Origin: Flectonema sp. DT1601
Lineage: Eukaryota > Euglenozoa > Diplonemea > Diplonemida > Diplonemidae
Direction of reading: 5' to 3'
Assembly: GCA_964019425.1 (NCBI GenBank)
Contig: OZ025791.1
Coordinates: 62,001-126,000, forward strand
DNA: 64,000 nucleotides
The translations under genes and the position numbers were made by a program. The notes beneath the pieces are model-generated. The model did no database searches. It saw only the letters and a program-made list of their open reading frames with translations, and had not been told where the DNA came from. Below are positions 22,582 through 36,400 of the stretch, piece after piece. Within the stretch, counting starts at the first letter, position 1; every line of letters starts with the position of its first letter.

Positions 22582-25500
22582 TTTTTTGTGCTTTGTTTTG
22601 TCTTAAGCCTGATAGAAGGAAAGGAAGTAACATCATGCCAATCCAGCAATAAAATATCAAGAGATCTGAACTTTGCTTTTACCACCAAAAGAGAGTACAT
22701 TTCCAACTGAGAATCCTGAGGAATAATGAGGGCCCATTTGGGGATCATGGAGAAGGCACACCGCGGTATATTATAAGAAGCTCACAAAAGAAGGTAACCT
22801 ATCAGAATTGGTAGCCACAAATCAATAAGAACCATAAAACATATCAAATAAATCATTCCATTCCCACGTCACTTATCGACTTGTGCGCGGCTGAAGGCGG
22901 GAAATATTGATATAACAAAACATACCACATAAAGCATTCCACTCCCACGTCACTTATCGAACTTCACCACAAATCACAACACGAAGCAAGTTCAGTTCAA
23001 TCAAGGAAAGGTGTAAAATCTTAAAAAGCAGATTTATGGTTAACAATCAATAAGAAATAGTTCCACACAGATCAAACATGCCCACCCCCCCGGGACACGC
23101 GACACACACAAACCAATGGGCACTCAAAAACGAAACACGTGCAAAAATCACCAGCACTCAAACCACAATAAGAACTCATCAGAGTTAAACAACACGACAC
23201 TTAATTCCAACACAAACACAACACAACTTCACCACAAATCACAACACGAAGAACAAGTTCAGTAAATTCAAGGAAGGCAAAAGAAATAGTTTCACAGAAA
23301 CATCTGACACAGACACACGAGCACTCAAACTACACATATGAACACACAACACACACACACAAAGAGTAATGAGAACTCGTCAGAGTTTCAACAAACAATA
23401 CACAACACATACATGCATACACACACACCGAGAGGAGGTTCAGTGAAGCTTCTGCTCACCTCATCATAAGTTCAGCTCCTGTTAAAAAAAAATGAAAATA
23501 TATACAAAAGTTACAAAATTGCAAACACCCTCTCATGTCACCATCACCGCAAAGCCCTCTCAACGATCCCTCCTTCCATCACACGGCAAGTGGTACCATT
23601 TTCCACTTAACTTACTCTCCCCTCTCCACCACATCACTTGTGACATGTCCTTTCTGATAATAAAAAGAAGAAAGAATGATTGCAAACAAACGAACAGAAC
23701 AAACAACAAATTAATAGCCAAAAGTCAGCGGCAAAACCTTTCCCCCCCGACCCCGACACGCAAGGCGTATTTGTTTGTGCGTTCAGGGGAATCACCACAC
23801 GGAAGGAATGCCATTCGCTAGACTTTAAAAGAAAGGTACGAAATCAACGAAAAGAAAGTGTTTATAAAAATTATTTAAAAAAAAGAAAATAAAGAAATGT
23901 TGCGCCGGGAAGGTCATTTGGGGAATTCAATTGAAATGTGAAAGTGAACTGATTACATTGCAAAACAATCGCGCGTTATTACAATACAGTACCTATACAA
24001 AAGTACAATATTATCATTATCATTGTTAGTTTTATTATTATTATTTCTCACCAGGGGGGCGTGACTCCTGCGTGAAGAAGGAAACACACAACCCCCCACT
24101 CCTGAAGACTTGTAACTGCCGTGAGGCCGTCATCACAACGACAACGACAACCACAACGACAACGACGGCAGGCACGAAAAAAAAGAAGAAAAATGACAAG
24201 ACAACAACAACAACCCACATGGGTGACGAATGAAAGCAGTACTGATCACAGGATTTTACTTTTTCTAAATCGAAAATGTCAGAGAGAGAGAGACGATAAG
24301 TATATTGCTGCAAAAGATTGAATTTCATTTACCAAAATTAGAGATTTAACCGCACACCACCACCACTACTATCATCATCATCATGATCATGATCTCAGAT
24401 GGTGGCTCCTTCCTCAGTAATATGAACACGTCCTGAACATCAAAAACAGTTCACAGAGCAAGAAAACACTGCTTAGCAAAAATACCAATCAAATCACAGC
24501 AGCAGCAGCTGGCTCACTCGCATACATATTGCCATTCTCTCTCGTGCGTCTCCTCCTCTCTTCATTCACTTCCCCCATTTACCTGCCAACCTCCAATCCC
24601 GAGTAGCCTCCCACGACAAGTTTTGCCACGAGCGTTGCTATGTTGGGAAACCTAGCTCTCTGTGCGAGAAACCAGGAAATCCGCTGATAACTACACTCCG
24701 ATGACCAACTGAGTGGGCGCTCAACTCGGATCATTGAGGCTGGTTCCGTCTCGGCGAGGAACTGCAGCTGCTGCGTGAGTCGAGTTGGTCAGCTTTTGCT
24801 AAAACTCACCAAGGAACAGGAAGTGAGAATCGAGTTGGTAAATGTTGTTGTTGTTTTTGTTGTGGTAGTTTTTACGGGATACTCGGCAACTGCCGCAAGA
24901 GTATCCCTATGATCGAGGAGCAGCACAAACAAAACCAGGGTGAAATTGTTTTTCTTTTTTTCCTCTCTCTCTCTCTCAATACGTAAAAGGTCAGTTTTGT
25001 TTTCTTTGCATTGTCTCTCTCTCTCTCTCTCTCTGTATCTCTCGTTCCGTCTCTCTCGCAGTAAAAACAAAAAAAAGGGTGAAAATCAGCAAAACTGGTT
25101 TTCCTTTTTCCCAGCCTCTCAAAAGACCAGAGCACTTGCCACCGCGAGAGAGTGAGAGAAAAGAGAAGGGGAAAAAAAAAAAGGAAGACAGCAGACTGGA
25201 CCATCACATCCACAACATCAACGAGAACAACATTGGAGCGGGGGGATCGGCAGCGTGTGCCTTCCCTCCCGCGGAAACAAATAAAGAAAGGTATCCAAAA
25301 CAAAGTAAAGAATGGTACACAAAACAAATAAAGAAAGGTATCCAAAACAAAGTAAAGAATGGTACACAAAACAAATAAAGAAAGGTATATAAAACAAAGT
25401 TAAGAAAGGTACACAAAACAAATAAAGAATGGTATACAAAGCAAATAAAGAAAGGTATATAAAACAAAGTTAAGAAAGGTATACAAAACAAATAAAGAAA

Positions 25501-27182
25501 GGTATATAAAACAAATAAAGAAAGGTATACAAAACAAATAAAGAATGGTATACAAAACAAATAAAGAAAGGTATACAAAACAAATAAAGAAAGGTATATA
25601 AAGCAAAGTTAAGAAAGGTATACAAAACAAAGTAAAGAAAGGTATACAATCTCCTCATGGGTGAATGCCAGAGAGAGAGAGCCTTTGCAGGTCGTCTCTC
25701 CAGACTTGCACTGCCAAGAGAAAATAAACGTTTTTTCCGCGACTGGTACCGAGGGATGGGATCTTTTTTGTTTTTTAAATTTTTTAAGGTTTTTTTATTT
25801 TTATTTTTTGTTAAATTGAAAAGAAGAAATGAAAAATTGGACACAAAAACTCCACAATCTCAAAGCAAATCAAGAAAATAATAATATTCTCTCTTTTCAG
25901 CCTTTTGTTGTTCGTCGAAGTGAAGAGCCAGAGCATCGGAGTTGCAACTTCCGGGTTCCGGTTTTCCTTCTTTCAGTGCGTTTATTAGTTTTCGTGTGCC
26001 AGCAAAAAAAAAAAAAAATAAAATAAAATAAAATAAAATCCGACACAATTCTCCAAAAGACCATTCACATCTCGCCCCCGTGTTGTTAAAGAAAATTTCT
26101 TGTTGTTGGTTATGAGAAAAATGAAAATGAAAATGTCTATCGGCCGAGAGAGTAGTTGTACTCTCTCGCTCGACGACAAGACAACAACAACAACAACGAC
26201 AACGACAACGACAACAACTTACTAACCCAGATGTGAATGGCCCGTACTTTCTACCACTACTTGTCGGGGGAAAAAAAAAAAGAAAAGAGAAGTTCGTGTA
26301 AAGGAAATCCATCTCACCTACCTTAATTCACAAAAGCAGCAATGCAATTGCAGCTGTCAGAAATGAAGAAGCGGCATCTAAAAACTAGAAAACAACTAAA
26401 AAAAAAAAAGACAGAACCATTTTTCTTTGAACTTCAAACGAAAAAAAAACATGGCTGTCTCTCTCTCTCTCTCTCTCCACTCATGGCAGAGTTAGTTAAT
26501 TGTCTTCAAAGTTTAATACGGTATTTTTCTTCATAACAGGAAGGAAAACAAGGAGGAGGATAGATGAAAAAAATGAAAGGAGGAAAAAAAAAAAAAAAAA
26601 AAAAGAAAAGTGTGCGGTACATTCTTTTTGTTTTGAATTTTTTTTTTTTTTTTTTTTTTGTTGGAGTCGATCGTTTTTGTTTCTTTTTTTTTTTTTGAAT
26701 AATTATACGCACATATTAATTGGGTTAAAGGGAAGTTGGTACAAAGGTCGCTTATTATTATTATTTTTTTTTTTTTTTTAGTTTTGGTTTTGGTTTTGGT
26801 TTTGCTTTTGCTTTTGGTTTTGCTTTTTTTTTTGTTGGGCTGCTGTTTTTTTCAAACAACAACAGAATTCATTTAACGACAACAAACATGAAAAACACAA
26901 GCCGCAAACAGCTGCTGCGCAAGCCGAAACTTCCTTTTTTCTCCGCTACTCATGCCGGCAAACAAACCCAAGAAATTGACAATTTCAAAGGAGAGCAATA
27001 CCAACAACAAAACAATCCAAAGAAGAAAAGAACAGGCATCGGAAAGCGCGGCGACAGCTTCAAACAAATACTTAATGTCAACTTTATTGACTACGGCTGC
27101 CGCCTCGACTTTCCATCCCCTGAAGATGCGTTCCAAGTGTTTCTTGCTCTGATCAATCCGGTGATTGATGCAAAACAGCTTA
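21704..27182. repeat. Array unit 5 (long-minisatellite type)
   Basis: Has the expanded minisatellite of units 3-4 but the linked site pair of unit 2 (C near 26,071 and 26,255). This points to exchange between units. Confidence 0.95.
25275..25648. repeat. 23 bp minisatellite, unit 5
   Basis: Same length and motif order as unit 3. Confidence 0.95.
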
Positions 27183-28048
27183 ACACTCTGGTCAGCAATC
27201 TCCGTACATGCAACCACTTTCCCGAACCCCCCGCGAATCACCTCGGACGCAGACTTCAGATCTGCCTCGACCGAGCGATAAGCACCAATGGGTCCAGCAA
27301 AAAAAGAAAGGAAACATGCCTCCAGTTCGGAGCGAACGCTTCTCGAAAACAAGAGAAACCGATCAAACAGAGAAAGTACAGAGAACATGAAGTCAGCCGC
27401 TGAACTGGCTGCTTCATTCACCCAAGCCATTACGAGGTCAGCAAACCTGACACACTCGAGCTCAAGCGCACCCCAGACACCGTGCGTGATGTCGGAGAGT
27501 TCCGCTTCACAAGTGCGCACCACATCGAGAAGCTTCACCCGGGTTATCGCGAACCGGATCCCGAAGCACTTCACGAGTCTATCGGTGGCACTGTGATCGG
27601 AGCATTGGCTGCTCCTCATCAGCTCTTCGACGGCCACTCTGCTCGCGGAACCAAACGCCCTCCTCATCGTGTCACCCACACGGTGCGGAATACTTTTACC
27701 AACAGAGTGCGGCACGTCAGCATGACACGCAGACTCGTTGACGTTGGTGTTGCCGTTGACGTTGGCGTTGGCTTTGGCGTTGGCTTTGGCGTTGGCGTTG
27801 GCGTTGGCGTTGTCGCTGGAGCTGGAGTTGGCGTCAGTGGAGGTGTTGTTGTCGATAATACAACACCACTTGTCGATAATAGTGGTGGTGGTGGTGGTGT
27901 TCGTCGTCGTCGTCGTTGTCGCAACAACTTCGGCGGGCTCTTCGAACATTCCCAGCATCAATCCAACTGGAGGCAAGTCAGGCAGACCGCATCCAAAGCA
28001 GAACACCGTCCACCAGAATACTCCCACAAATCCGATGATGGCAAACAT
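26873..28048 (-). CDS. Array protein, copy 6 (391 aa)
   Basis: Matches copy 4 in length and stalk pattern, with unchanged flanking domains. Confidence 0.65.
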   Translation of the reverse strand: MFAIIGFVGVFWWTVFCFGCGLPDLPPVGLMLGMFEEPAEVVATTTTTTNTTTTTTIIDKWCCIIDNNTSTDANSSSSDNANANANAKANAKANANVNGNTNVNESACHADVPHSVGKSIPHRVGDTMRRAFGSASRVAVEELMRSSQCSDHSATDRLVKCFGIRFAITRVKLLDVVRTCEAELSDITHGVWGALELECVRFADLVMAWVNEAASSAADFMFSVLSLFDRFLLFSRSVRSELEACFLSFFAGPIGAYRSVEADLKSASEVIRGGFGKVVACTEIADQSVKLFCINHRIDQSKKHLERIFRGWKVEAAAVVNKVDIKYLFEAVAALSDACSFLLWIVLLLVLLSFEIVNFLGLFAGMSSGEKRKFRLAQQLFAACVFHVCCR

Positions 28049-31000
28049 TTTTTTGTGCTTTGTTTTGTCTTAAGCCTGATAGAAGGAAAGGAAGTAACAT
28101 CATGCCAATCCAGCAATAAAATATCAAGAGATCTGAACTTTGCTTTTACCACCAAAAGAGAGTACATTTCCAACTGAGAATCCTGAGGAATAATGAGGGC
28201 CCATTTGGGGATCATGGAGAAGGCACACCGCGGTATATTATAAGAAGCTCACAAAAGAAGGTAACCTATCAGAATTGGTAGCCACAAATCAATAAGAACC
28301 ATAAAACATATCAAATAAATCATTCCATTCCCACGTCACTTATCGACTTGTGCGCGGCTGAAGGCGGGAAATATTGATATAACAAAACATACCACATAAA
28401 GCATTCCACTCCCACGTCACTTATCGAACTTCACCACAAATCACAACACGAAGCAAGTTCAGTTCAATCAAGGAAAGGTGTAAAATCTTAAAAAGCAGAT
28501 TTATGGTTAACAATCAATAAGAAATAGTTCCACACAGATCAAACATGCCCACCCCCCCGGGACACGCGACACACACAAACCAATGGGCACTCAAAAACGA
28601 AACACGTGCAAAAATCACCAGCACTCAAACCACAATAAGAACTCATCAGAGTTAAACAACACGACACTTAATTCCAACACAAACACAACACAACTTCACC
28701 ACAAATCACAACACGAAGAACAAGTTCAGTAAATTCAAGGAAGGCAAAAGAAATAGTTTCACAGAAACATCTGACACAGACACACGAGCACTCAAACTAC
28801 ACATATGAACACACAACACACACACACAAAGAGTAATGAGAACTCGTCAGAGTTTCAACAAACAATACACAACACATACATGCATACACACACACCGAGA
28901 GGAGGTTCAGTGAAGCTTCTGCTCACCTCATCATAAGTTCAGCTCCTGTTAAAAAAAAATGAAAATATATACAAAAGTTACAAAATTGCAAACACCCTCT
29001 CATGTCACCATCACCGCAAAGCCCTCTCAACGATCCCTCCTTCCATCACACGGCAAGTGGTACCATTTTCCACTTAACTTACTCTCCCCTCTCCACCACA
29101 TCACTTGTGACATGTCCTTTCTGATAATAAAAAGAAGAAAGAATGATTGCAAACAAACGAACAGAACAAACAACAAATTAATAGCCAAAAGTCAGCGGCA
29201 AAACCTTTCCCCCCCGACCCCGACACGCAAGGCGTATTTGTTTGTGCGTTCAGGGGAATCACCACACGGAAGGAATGCCATTCGCTAGACTTTAAAAGAA
29301 AGGTACGAAATCAACGAAAAGAAAGTGTTTATAAAAATTATTTAAAAAAAAGAAAATAAAGAAATGTTGCGCCGGGAAGGTCATTTGGGGAATTCAATTG
29401 AAATGTGAAAGTGAACTGATTACATTGCAAAACAATCGCGCGTTATTACAATACAGTACCTATACAAAAGTACAATATTATCATTATCATTGTTAGTTTT
29501 ATTATTATTATTTCTCACCAGGGGGGCGTGACTCCTGCGTGAAGAAGGAAACACACAACCCCCCACTCCTGAAGACTTGTAACTGCCGTGAGGCCGTCAT
29601 CACAACGACAACGACAACCACAACGACAACGACGGCAGGCACGAAAAAAAAGAAGAAAAATGACAAGACAACAACAACAACCCACATGGGTGACGAATGA
29701 AAGCAGTACTGATCACAGGATTTTACTTTTTCTAAATCGAAAATGTCAGAGAGAGAGAGACGATAAGTATATTGCTGCAAAAGATTGAATTTCATTTACC
29801 AAAATTAGAGATTTAACCGCACACCACCACCACTACTATCATCATCATCATGATCATGATCTCAGATGGTGGCTCCTTCCTCAGTAATATGAACACGTCC
29901 TGAACATCAAAAACAGTTCACAGAGCAAGAAAACACTGCTTAGCAAAAATACCAATCAAATCACAGCAGCAGCAGCTGGCTCACTCGCATACATATTGCC
30001 ATTCTCTCTCGTGCGTCTCCTCCTCTCTTCATTCACTTCCCCCATTTACCTGCCAACCTCCAATCCCGAGTAGCCTCCCACGACAAGTTTTGCCACGAGC
30101 GTTGCTATGTTGGGAAACCTAGCTCTCTGTGCGAGAAACCAGGAAATCCGCTGATAACTACACTCCGATGACCAACTGAGTGGGCGCTCAACTCGGATCA
30201 TTGAGGCTGGTTCCGTCTCGGCGAGGAACTGCAGCTGCTGCGTGAGTCGAGTTGGTCAGCTTTTGCTAAAACTCACCAAGGAACAGGAAGTGAGAATCGA
30301 GTTGGTAAATGTTGTTGTTGTTTTTGTTGTGGTAGTTTTTACGGGATACTCGGCAACTGCCGCAAGAGTATCCCTATGATCGAGGAGCAGCACAAACAAA
30401 ACCAGGGTGAAATTGTTTTTCTTTTTTTCCTCTCTCTCTCTCTCAATACGTAAAAGGTCAGTTTTGTTTTCTTTGCATTGTCTCTCTCTCTCTCTCTCTG
30501 TATCTCTCGTTCCGTCTCTCTCGCAGTAAAAACAAAAAAAAGGGTGAAAATCAGCAAAACTGGTTTTCCTTTTTCCCAGCCTCTCAAAAGACCAGAGCAC
30601 TTGCCACCGCGAGAGAGTGAGAGAAAAGAGAAGGGGAAAAAAAAAAAGGAAGACAGCAGACTGGACCATCACATCCACAACATCAACGAGAACAACATTG
30701 GAGCGGGGGGATCGGCAGCGTGTGCCTTCCCTCCCGCGGAAACAAATAAAGAAAGGTATCCAAAACAAAGTTAAGAAAGGTATACAAAACAAAGTAAAGA
30801 ATGGTACACAAAACAAAGTTAAGAAAGGTATATAAAATAAAGTTAAGAAAGGTATACAAAACAAAGTTAAGAAAGGTATATAAAATAAAGTTAAGAAAGG
30901 TACAAAAAACAAAGTAAAGAATGGTACACAAAACAAAGTTAAGAAAGGTATAAAAAACAAAGTAAAGAATGGTACACAAAACAAAGTTAAGAAAGGTATA

Positions 31001-32576
31001 TAAAATAAAGTTAAGAAAGGTATACAAAACAAAGTTAAGAAAGGTATACAATCTCCTCATGGGTGAATGCCAGAGAGAGAGAGAACCTTTGCAGGTCGTC
31101 TCTCCAGACTTGCACTGCCAAGAGAAAATAAACGTTTTTTCCGCGACTGGTACCGAGGGATGGGATCTTTTTTGTTTTTTAAATTTTTTAAGGTTTTTTT
31201 ATTTTTATTTTTTGTTAAATTGAAAAGAAGAAATGAAAAATTGGACACAAAAACTCCACAATCTCAAAGCAAATCAAGAAAATAATAATATTCTCTCTTT
31301 TCAGCCTTTTGTTGTTCGTCGAAGTGAAGAGCCAGAGCATCGGAGTTGCAACTTCCGGGTTCCGGTTTTCCTTCTTTCAGTGCGTTTATTAGTTTTCGTG
31401 TGCCAGCAAAAAAAAAAAAATAAAATAAAATAAAATCCGACACAATTCTCCAAAAGACCATTCACATCTCGTCCCCGTGTTGTTAAAGAAAATTTCTTGT
31501 TGTTGGTTATGAGAAAAATGAAAATGAAAATGAAAATGTCTATCGGCCGAGAGAGTAGTTGTACTCTCTCGCTCGACGACAAGACAACAACAACGACAAC
31601 GACAACAACTTACTAACCCAGATGTGAATGGCCCGTACTTTCTACTACTACTTGTCGGGGGGAAAAAAAAAAAAGAAAAGAGAAGTTCGTGTAAAGGAAA
31701 TCCATCTCACCTACCTTAATTCACAAAAGCAACAATGCAATTGCAGCTGTCAGAAATGAAGAAGCGGCATCTAAAAACTAGAAAACAACTAAAAAAAAAA
31801 AAGACAGAACCATTTTTCTTTGAACTTCAAACGAAAAAAAAACATGGCTCTCTCTCTCTCTCTCTCTTTCCCTCTCATGGCAGAGTTAGTTAATTTTCTT
31901 CAAAGTTTAATACGGTATTTTTCTTCATAACAGGAAGGAAAACAAGGAGGAGGATAGATGAAAAAAATGAAAGGAGGAAAAAAAAAAAAAAAAAAAAAGA
32001 AAAGTGTGCGGTACATTCTTTTTGTTTTGAATTTTTTTTTTTTTTTTTTTTTTGTTGGAGTCGATCGTTTTTGTTTCTTTTTTTTTTTTTGAATAATTAT
32101 ACGCACATATTAATTGGGTTAAAGGGAAGTTGGTACAAAGGTCGCTTATTATTATTATTTTTTTTTTTTTTTTAGTTTTGGTTTTGGTTTTGGTTTTGCT
32201 TTTGCTTTTGGTTTTGCTTTTTTTTTTGTTGGGCTGCTGTTTTTTTCAAACAACAACAGAATTCATTTAACGACAACAAACATGAAAAACACAAGCCGCA
32301 AACAGCTGCTGCGCAAGCCGAAACTTCCTTTTTTCTCCGCTACTCATGCCGGCAAACAAACCCAAGAAATTGACAATTTCAAAGGAGAGCAATACCAACA
32401 ACAAAACAATCCAAAGAAGAAAAGAACAGGCATCGGAAAGCGCGGCGACAGCTTCAAACAAATACTTAATGTCAACTTTATTGACTACGGCTGCCGCCTC
32501 GACTTTCCATCCCCTGAAGATGCGTTCCAAGTGTTTCTTGCTCTGATCAATCCGGTGATTGATGCAAAACAGCTTA
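27183..32576. repeat. Array unit 6 (variant-minisatellite type)
   Basis: Its minisatellite (30739-31050) is dominated by the AAAGTTAAGAAAGG variant. Flanking differences (an extra AG and A-rich change at about 31,080, an altered CT tract at about 31,850, a shorter ATAAA tract) are shared only with unit 7. Confidence 0.95.
30739..31050. repeat. 23 bp minisatellite, unit 6 (GTTAAG variant)
   Basis: About 13-14 motifs, almost all of the AAAGTTAAGAAAGG type that is rare in units 1-5. A different variant has spread through the array here. Confidence 0.95.
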
Positions 32577-33448
32577 ACACTCTGGTCAGCAATCTCCGTA
32601 CATGCAACCACTTTCCCGAACCCCCCGCGAATCACCTCGGACGCAGACTTCAGATCTGCCTCGACCGAGCGATAAGCACCAATGGGTCCAGCAAAAAAAG
32701 AAAGGAAACATGCCTCCAGTTCGGAGCGAACGCTTCTCGAAAACAAGAGAAACCGATCAAACAGAGAAAGTACAGAGAACATGAAGTCAGCCGCTGAACT
32801 GGCTGCTTCATTCACCCAAGCCATTACGAGGTCAGCAAACCTGACACACTCGAGCTCAAGCGCACCCCAGACACCGTGCGTGATGTCGGAGAGTTCCGCT
32901 TCACAAGTGCGCACCACATCGAGAAGCTTCACCCGGGTTATCGCGAACCGGATCCCGAAGCACTTCACGAGTCTATCGGTGGCACTGTGATCGGAGCATT
33001 GGCTGCTCCTCATCAGCTCTTCGACGGCCACTCTGCTCGCGGAACCAAACGCCCTCCTCATCGTGTCACCCACACGGTGCGGAATACTTTTACCAACAGA
33101 GTGCGGCACGTCAGCATGACACGCAGACTCGTTGACGTTGGTGTTGCCGTTGACGTTGGCGTTGGCTTTGGCGTTGGCTTTGGCGTTGGCGTTGGCGTTG
33201 GCGTTGGCGTTGTCGCTGGAGCTGGAGTTGGCGTCAGTGGAGGTGTTGTTGTCGATAATACAACACCACTTGTCGATAATAGTGGTGGTGGTGGTGGTGT
33301 TCGTCGTCGTCGTCGTTGTCGCAACAACTTCGGCGGGCTCTTCGAACATTCCCAGCATCAATCCAACTGGAGGCAAGTCAGGCAGACCGCATCCAAAGCA
33401 GAACACCGTCCACCAGAATACTCCCACAAATCCGATGATGGCAAACAT
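32267..33448 (-). CDS. Array protein, copy 7 (393 aa)
   Basis: Stalk one hexamer longer than copies 4 and 6. The rest is unchanged from the reference copy. Confidence 0.65.
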   Translation of the reverse strand: MFAIIGFVGVFWWTVFCFGCGLPDLPPVGLMLGMFEEPAEVVATTTTTTNTTTTTTIIDKWCCIIDNNTSTDANSSSSDNANANANANAKANAKANANVNGNTNVNESACHADVPHSVGKSIPHRVGDTMRRAFGSASRVAVEELMRSSQCSDHSATDRLVKCFGIRFAITRVKLLDVVRTCEAELSDITHGVWGALELECVRFADLVMAWVNEAASSAADFMFSVLSLFDRFLLFSRSVRSELEACFLSFFAGPIGAYRSVEADLKSASEVIRGGFGKVVACTEIADQSVKLFCINHRIDQSKKHLERIFRGWKVEAAAVVNKVDIKYLFEAVAALSDACSFLLWIVLLLVLLSFEIVNFLGLFAGMSSGEKRKFRLAQQLFAACVFHVCCR

Positions 33449-36400
33449 TTTTTTGTGCTTTGTTTTGTCTTAAGCCTGATAGAAGGAAAGGAAGTAACAT
33501 CATGCCAATCCAGCAATAAAATATCAAGAGATCTGAACTTTGCTTTTACCACCAAAAGAGAGTACATTTCCAACTGAGAATCCTGAGGAATAATGAGGGC
33601 CCATTTGGGGATCATGGAGAAGGCACACCGCGGTATATTATAAGAAGCTCACAAAAGAAGGTAACCTATCAGAATTGGTAGCCACAAATCAATAAGAACC
33701 ATAAAACATATCAAATAAATCATTCCATTCCCACGTCACTTATCGACTTGTGCGCGGCTGAAGGCGGGAAATATTGATATAACAAAACATACCACATAAA
33801 GCATTCCACTCCCACGTCACTTATCGAACTTCACCACAAATCACAACACGAAGCAAGTTCAGTTCAATCAAGGAAAGGTGTAAAATCTTAAAAAGCAGAT
33901 TTATGGTTAACAATCAATAAGAAATAGTTCCACACAGATCAAACATGCCCACCCCCCCGGGACACGCGACACACACAAACCAATGGGCACTCAAAAACGA
34001 AACACGTGCAAAAATCACCAGCACTCAAACCACAATAAGAACTCATCAGAGTTAAACAACACGACACTTAATTCCAACACAAACACAACACAACTTCACC
34101 ACAAATCACAACACGAAGAACAAGTTCAGTAAATTCAAGGAAGGCAAAAGAAATAGTTTCACAGAAACATCTGACACAGACACACGAGCACTCAAACTAC
34201 ACATATGAACACACAACACACACACACAAAGAGTAATGAGAACTCGTCAGAGTTTCAACAAACAATACACAACACATACATGCATACACACACACCGAGA
34301 GGAGGTTCAGTGAAGCTTCTGCTCACCTCATCATAAGTTCAGCTCCTGTTAAAAAAAAATGAAAATATATACAAAAGTTACAAAATTGCAAACACCCTCT
34401 CATGTCACCATCACCGCAAAGCCCTCTCAACGATCCCTCCTTCCATCACACGGCAAGTGGTACCATTTTCCACTTAACTTACTCTCCCCTCTCCACCACA
34501 TCACTTGTGACATGTCCTTTCTGATAATAAAAAGAAGAAAGAATGATTGCAAACAAACGAACAGAACAAACAACAAATTAATAGCCAAAAGTCAGCGGCA
34601 AAACCTTTCCCCCCCGACCCCGACACGCAAGGCGTATTTGTTTGTGCGTTCAGGGGAATCACCACACGGAAGGAATGCCATTCGCTAGACTTTAAAAGAA
34701 AGGTACGAAATCAACGAAAAGAAAGTGTTTATAAAAATTATTTAAAAAAAAGAAAATAAAGAAATGTTGCGCCGGGAAGGTCATTTGGGGAATTCAATTG
34801 AAATGTGAAAGTGAACTGATTACATTGCAAAACAATCGCGCGTTATTACAATACAGTACCTATACAAAAGTACAATATTATCATTATCATTGTTAGTTTT
34901 ATTATTATTATTTCTCACCAGGGGGGCGTGACTCCTGCGTGAAGAAGGAAACACACAACCCCCCACTCCTGAAGACTTGTAACTGCCGTGAGGCCGTCAT
35001 CACAACGACAACGACAACCACAACGACAACGACGGCAGGCACGAAAAAAAAGAAGAAAAATGACAAGACAACAACAACAACCCACATGGGTGACGAATGA
35101 AAGCAGTACTGATCACAGGATTTTACTTTTTCTAAATCGAAAATGTCAGAGAGAGAGAGACGATAAGTATATTGCTGCAAAAGATTGAATTTCATTTACC
35201 AAAATTAGAGATTTAACCGCACACCACCACCACTACTATCATCATCATCATGATCATGATCTCAGATGGTGGCTCCTTCCTCAGTAATATGAACACGTCC
35301 TGAACATCAAAAACAGTTCACAGAGCAAGAAAACACTGCTTAGCAAAAATACCAATCAAATCACAGCAGCAGCAGCTGGCTCACTCGCATACATATTGCC
35401 ATTCTCTCTCGTGCGTCTCCTCCTCTCTTCATTCACTTCCCCCATTTACCTGCCAACCTCCAATCCCGAGTAGCCTCCCACGACAAGTTTTGCCACGAGC
35501 GTTGCTATGTTGGGAAACCTAGCTCTCTGTGCGAGAAACCAGGAAATCCGCTGATAACTACACTCCGATGACCAACTGAGTGGGCGCTCAACTCGGATCA
35601 TTGAGGCTGGTTCCGTCTCGGCGAGGAACTGCAGCTGCTGCGTGAGTCGAGTTGGTCAGCTTTTGCTAAAACTCACCAAGGAACAGGAAGTGAGAATCGA
35701 GTTGGTAAATGTTGTTGTTGTTTTTGTTGTGGTAGTTTTTACGGGATACTCGGCAACTGCCGCAAGAGTATCCCTATGATCGAGGAGCAGCACAAACAAA
35801 ACCAGGGTGAAATTGTTTTTCTTTTTTTCCTCTCTCTCTCTCTCAATACGTAAAAGGTCAGTTTTGTTTTCTTTGCATTGTCTCTCTCTCTCTCTCTCTG
35901 TATCTCTCGTTCCGTCTCTCTCGCAGTAAAAACAAAAAAAAGGGTGAAAATCAGCAAAACTGGTTTTCCTTTTTCCCAGCCTCTCAAAAGACCAGAGCAC
36001 TTGCCACCGCGAGAGAGTGAGAGAAAAGAGAAGGGGAAAAAAAAAAAGGAAGACAGCAGACTGGACCATCACATCCACAACATCAACGAGAACAACATTG
36101 GAGCGGGGGGATCGGCAGCGTGTGCCTTCCCTCCCGCGGAAACAAATAAAGAAAGGTATCCAAAACAAAGTTAAGAAAGGTATACAAAACAAAGTAAAGA
36201 ATGGTACACAAAACAAAGTTAAGAAAGGTATATAAAATAAAGTTAAGAAAGGTATACAAAACAAAGTTAAGAAAGGTATATAAAATAAAGTTAAGAAAGG
36301 TACAAAAAACAAAGTAAAGAATGGTACACAAAACAAAGTTAAGAAAGGTATAAAAAACAAAGTAAAGAATGGTACACAAAACAAAGTTAAGAAAGGTATA